DNA from: Verrucomicrobiota bacterium
GTDB taxonomy: Bacteria > Verrucomicrobiota > Verrucomicrobiia > Limisphaerales > UBA1412
Direction of reading: 5' to 3'
Length of the DNA: 5,903 nt
Assembly (NCBI GenBank): GCA_017557085.1
Contig: JAFZAR010000093.1
Coordinates: 1 to 5,903, forward strand
The notes below the pieces were generated by a model, which was not told the DNA's origin, did not search any database, and saw nothing but the letters and a program-made list of their open reading frames with translations. This document shows positions 5,111 through 5,903 of this stretch, in pieces. Position 1 is the stretch's first letter. The number at the start of each line of letters is the position of its first letter. A program made the translations under genes and the position numbers.

Positions 5111-5903
5111 AAATGCTTAATAAGAAACTTAAATTATTTTTTGTTTTTGTAATCGGGTTTATTCTATTGACTGTTGTTGCCATTGGAATTCAAATTGCTT
5201 TGTTAGAGGTACGCGATAGGGTTTATCTCCGTGGCAATCTGAACTGGGCGACTAACCCTGCTTATCAGATATTTGTTGAAAAAGGTCAAACTCCTGCCCA
5301 AGTAACCTGTACAGTAATGGATTCACAGGTGCATCCCATGCCTGGGATAAATGTTGCACTTGGAGGGTACTCAGGTACACAGGAAGATATGGTAACCAAT
5401 GATCAAGGACAAGTTACACAGTCCTGCTCTGCATCCTGCACTGCAGATGGAATTATTCAAATCTGGGTCAATGGGATTTGCGTATTTTTTGAGTATAGTA
5501 CTGCCTGGTATCAACCCTCCTGTATGTCTGTGAAGGAGGGATTAACGATAAAAATTATAATGCTGGACTTAGGAAACGAACCAAAAAATCAGATTCCCTC
5601 TCAATCGGGAATCGTTTTCCCAAAGGATGCTTTACTTATAAGAGATCTTGATGATCGATTAGGACAACATCTGTATTATACTGCAAAAGAACCATTCATA
5701 TTACCTGAAAATTTGAAGAGACTTCATAGTATAAATCTAAAAAATCAAGACTATTATTTAGAATTAGGAGATATTGGAAATGGTCTTAGCTGGATTTCAG
5801 ATGAAAAACCATTCAAATTACCTGTTGATTTAGATGAGTTATATTTGCAAGACAACAAGGGATTTGCGAGTAAAGAAGCTCTAGTATCACGTGTGAAAGA
5901 ATT
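5107..5903 (+). CDS. Membrane-anchored protein with Ig-like domain and internal repeats, partial at its C-terminus
   Basis: I translated 265 codons, open to the right edge. Seen: lysine-rich start (MKMLNKKLK), one membrane segment at about residues 10-33, then a beta-rich region at about 63-152 with the features of an Ig-like or carboxypeptidase-regulatory-like sandwich (VTCTVMDSQ..PMPGINVALGG, then MVTNDQGQVTQ, ending in LTIKIIMLDLG). This domain carries five Cys (68, 107, 111, 124, 139), suggesting disulfides in an oxidising compartment. From about residue 170 a unit of about 39 residues repeats, marked by PF.LP..L..L at 196-206 and 235-245. The protein is probably exported and stays tethered to the inner membrane with its body in the periplasm; function unknown. 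The ATG at 5107 overlaps the upstream stop (ATGA), implying coupled expression, and Met3 is an alternative start. No catalytic motif is seen in the visible part. Confidence 0.85.
   Translation, partial: MKMLNKKLKLFFVFVIGFILLTVVAIGIQIALLEVRDRVYLRGNLNWATNPAYQIFVEKGQTPAQVTCTVMDSQVHPMPGINVALGGYSGTQEDMVTNDQGQVTQSCSASCTADGIIQIWVNGICVFFEYSTAWYQPSCMSVKEGLTIKIIMLDLGNEPKNQIPSQSGIVFPKDALLIRDLDDRLGQHLYYTAKEPFILPENLKRLHSINLKNQDYYLELGDIGNGLSWISDEKPFKLPVDLDELYLQDNKGFASKEALVSRVKE
5644..5877 (+). repeat. In-frame 117-base (39-codon) tandem repeat unit
   Basis: Within the truncated gene, CCATTCATATTACCTG (5692-5707) recurs as CCATTCAAATTACCTG (5809-5824), differing at one of 16 bases and exactly 117 bases (39 codons) apart. 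The protein units line up as DLDD..(16-17 residues)..EPFILPENLKRL and ELGD....EKPFKLPVDLDEL. A further KEALVSR near the window end (residues 256-262) resembles KDALLIR at 173-179, so a third unit may start there. A repeated beta-rich unit of this size could form a solenoid or propeller; that is inference. Confidence 0.6.

Noticed and set aside
1..5903. CRISPR array, tRNA or rRNA gene, insertion sequence
   Set aside because: No regularly spaced long repeats, no cloverleaf-like segment, no transposase-like protein and no terminal inverted repeats were seen on either strand.

Overview
The window splits into two unlike halves. Positions 1 to about 4145 (minus strand) hold the start of a division and cell wall (dcw) cluster. 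Read in the direction of transcription it runs mraZ, a small unrecognised basic-protein gene, rsmH (mraW), an ftsL-like gene, then ftsI/pbp, which runs off the left edge. The genes are packed end to end: zero, 8 and 3 bases separate the first four, and the last pair share an ATGA overlap, so this is almost certainly one operon. The ftsI-type gene is open to the edge of the window; its STFK and SSN active-site motifs are present and the KTG motif is expected just outside.

Positions 4146-4570 are a very AT-rich gap between divergent genes. It contains a possible mraZ promoter, a tandem 11-base repeat, three TGG motifs at exact 11-base spacing just before mraZ (a candidate MraZ operator), an imperfect hairpin and a weak plus-strand promoter candidate.

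Positions 4571-5903 (plus strand) hold two genes that overlap by ATGA. Both encode proteins with one N-terminal membrane segment and an extracytoplasmic remainder. The first (179 aa) belongs to no family I can name with confidence. The second is cut by the right edge; after its membrane anchor it has a probable Ig-like/carboxypeptidase-regulatory-like beta-sandwich and then an approximately 39-residue repeated unit. This half is visibly more AT-rich than the dcw half and looks like lineage-specific or acquired DNA.

Organism: a Gram-negative-type bacterium with FtsL/FtsI division. The MraZ form (DEKRR in place of DxKGR, with extended length), the extra gene between mraZ and rsmH, and the first plus-strand protein's 'DLNNG...ET..S' pattern suggest the PVC group, with Lentisphaerota/Verrucomicrobiota-like lineages the best guess. 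That placement is inference from memory, not a database result.

How the genes work together: MraZ is the cluster's DNA-binding regulator, RsmH methylates 16S rRNA, and FtsL and the FtsI-type transpeptidase act at the septum. The plus-strand pair probably forms its own envelope-associated unit unrelated to division.
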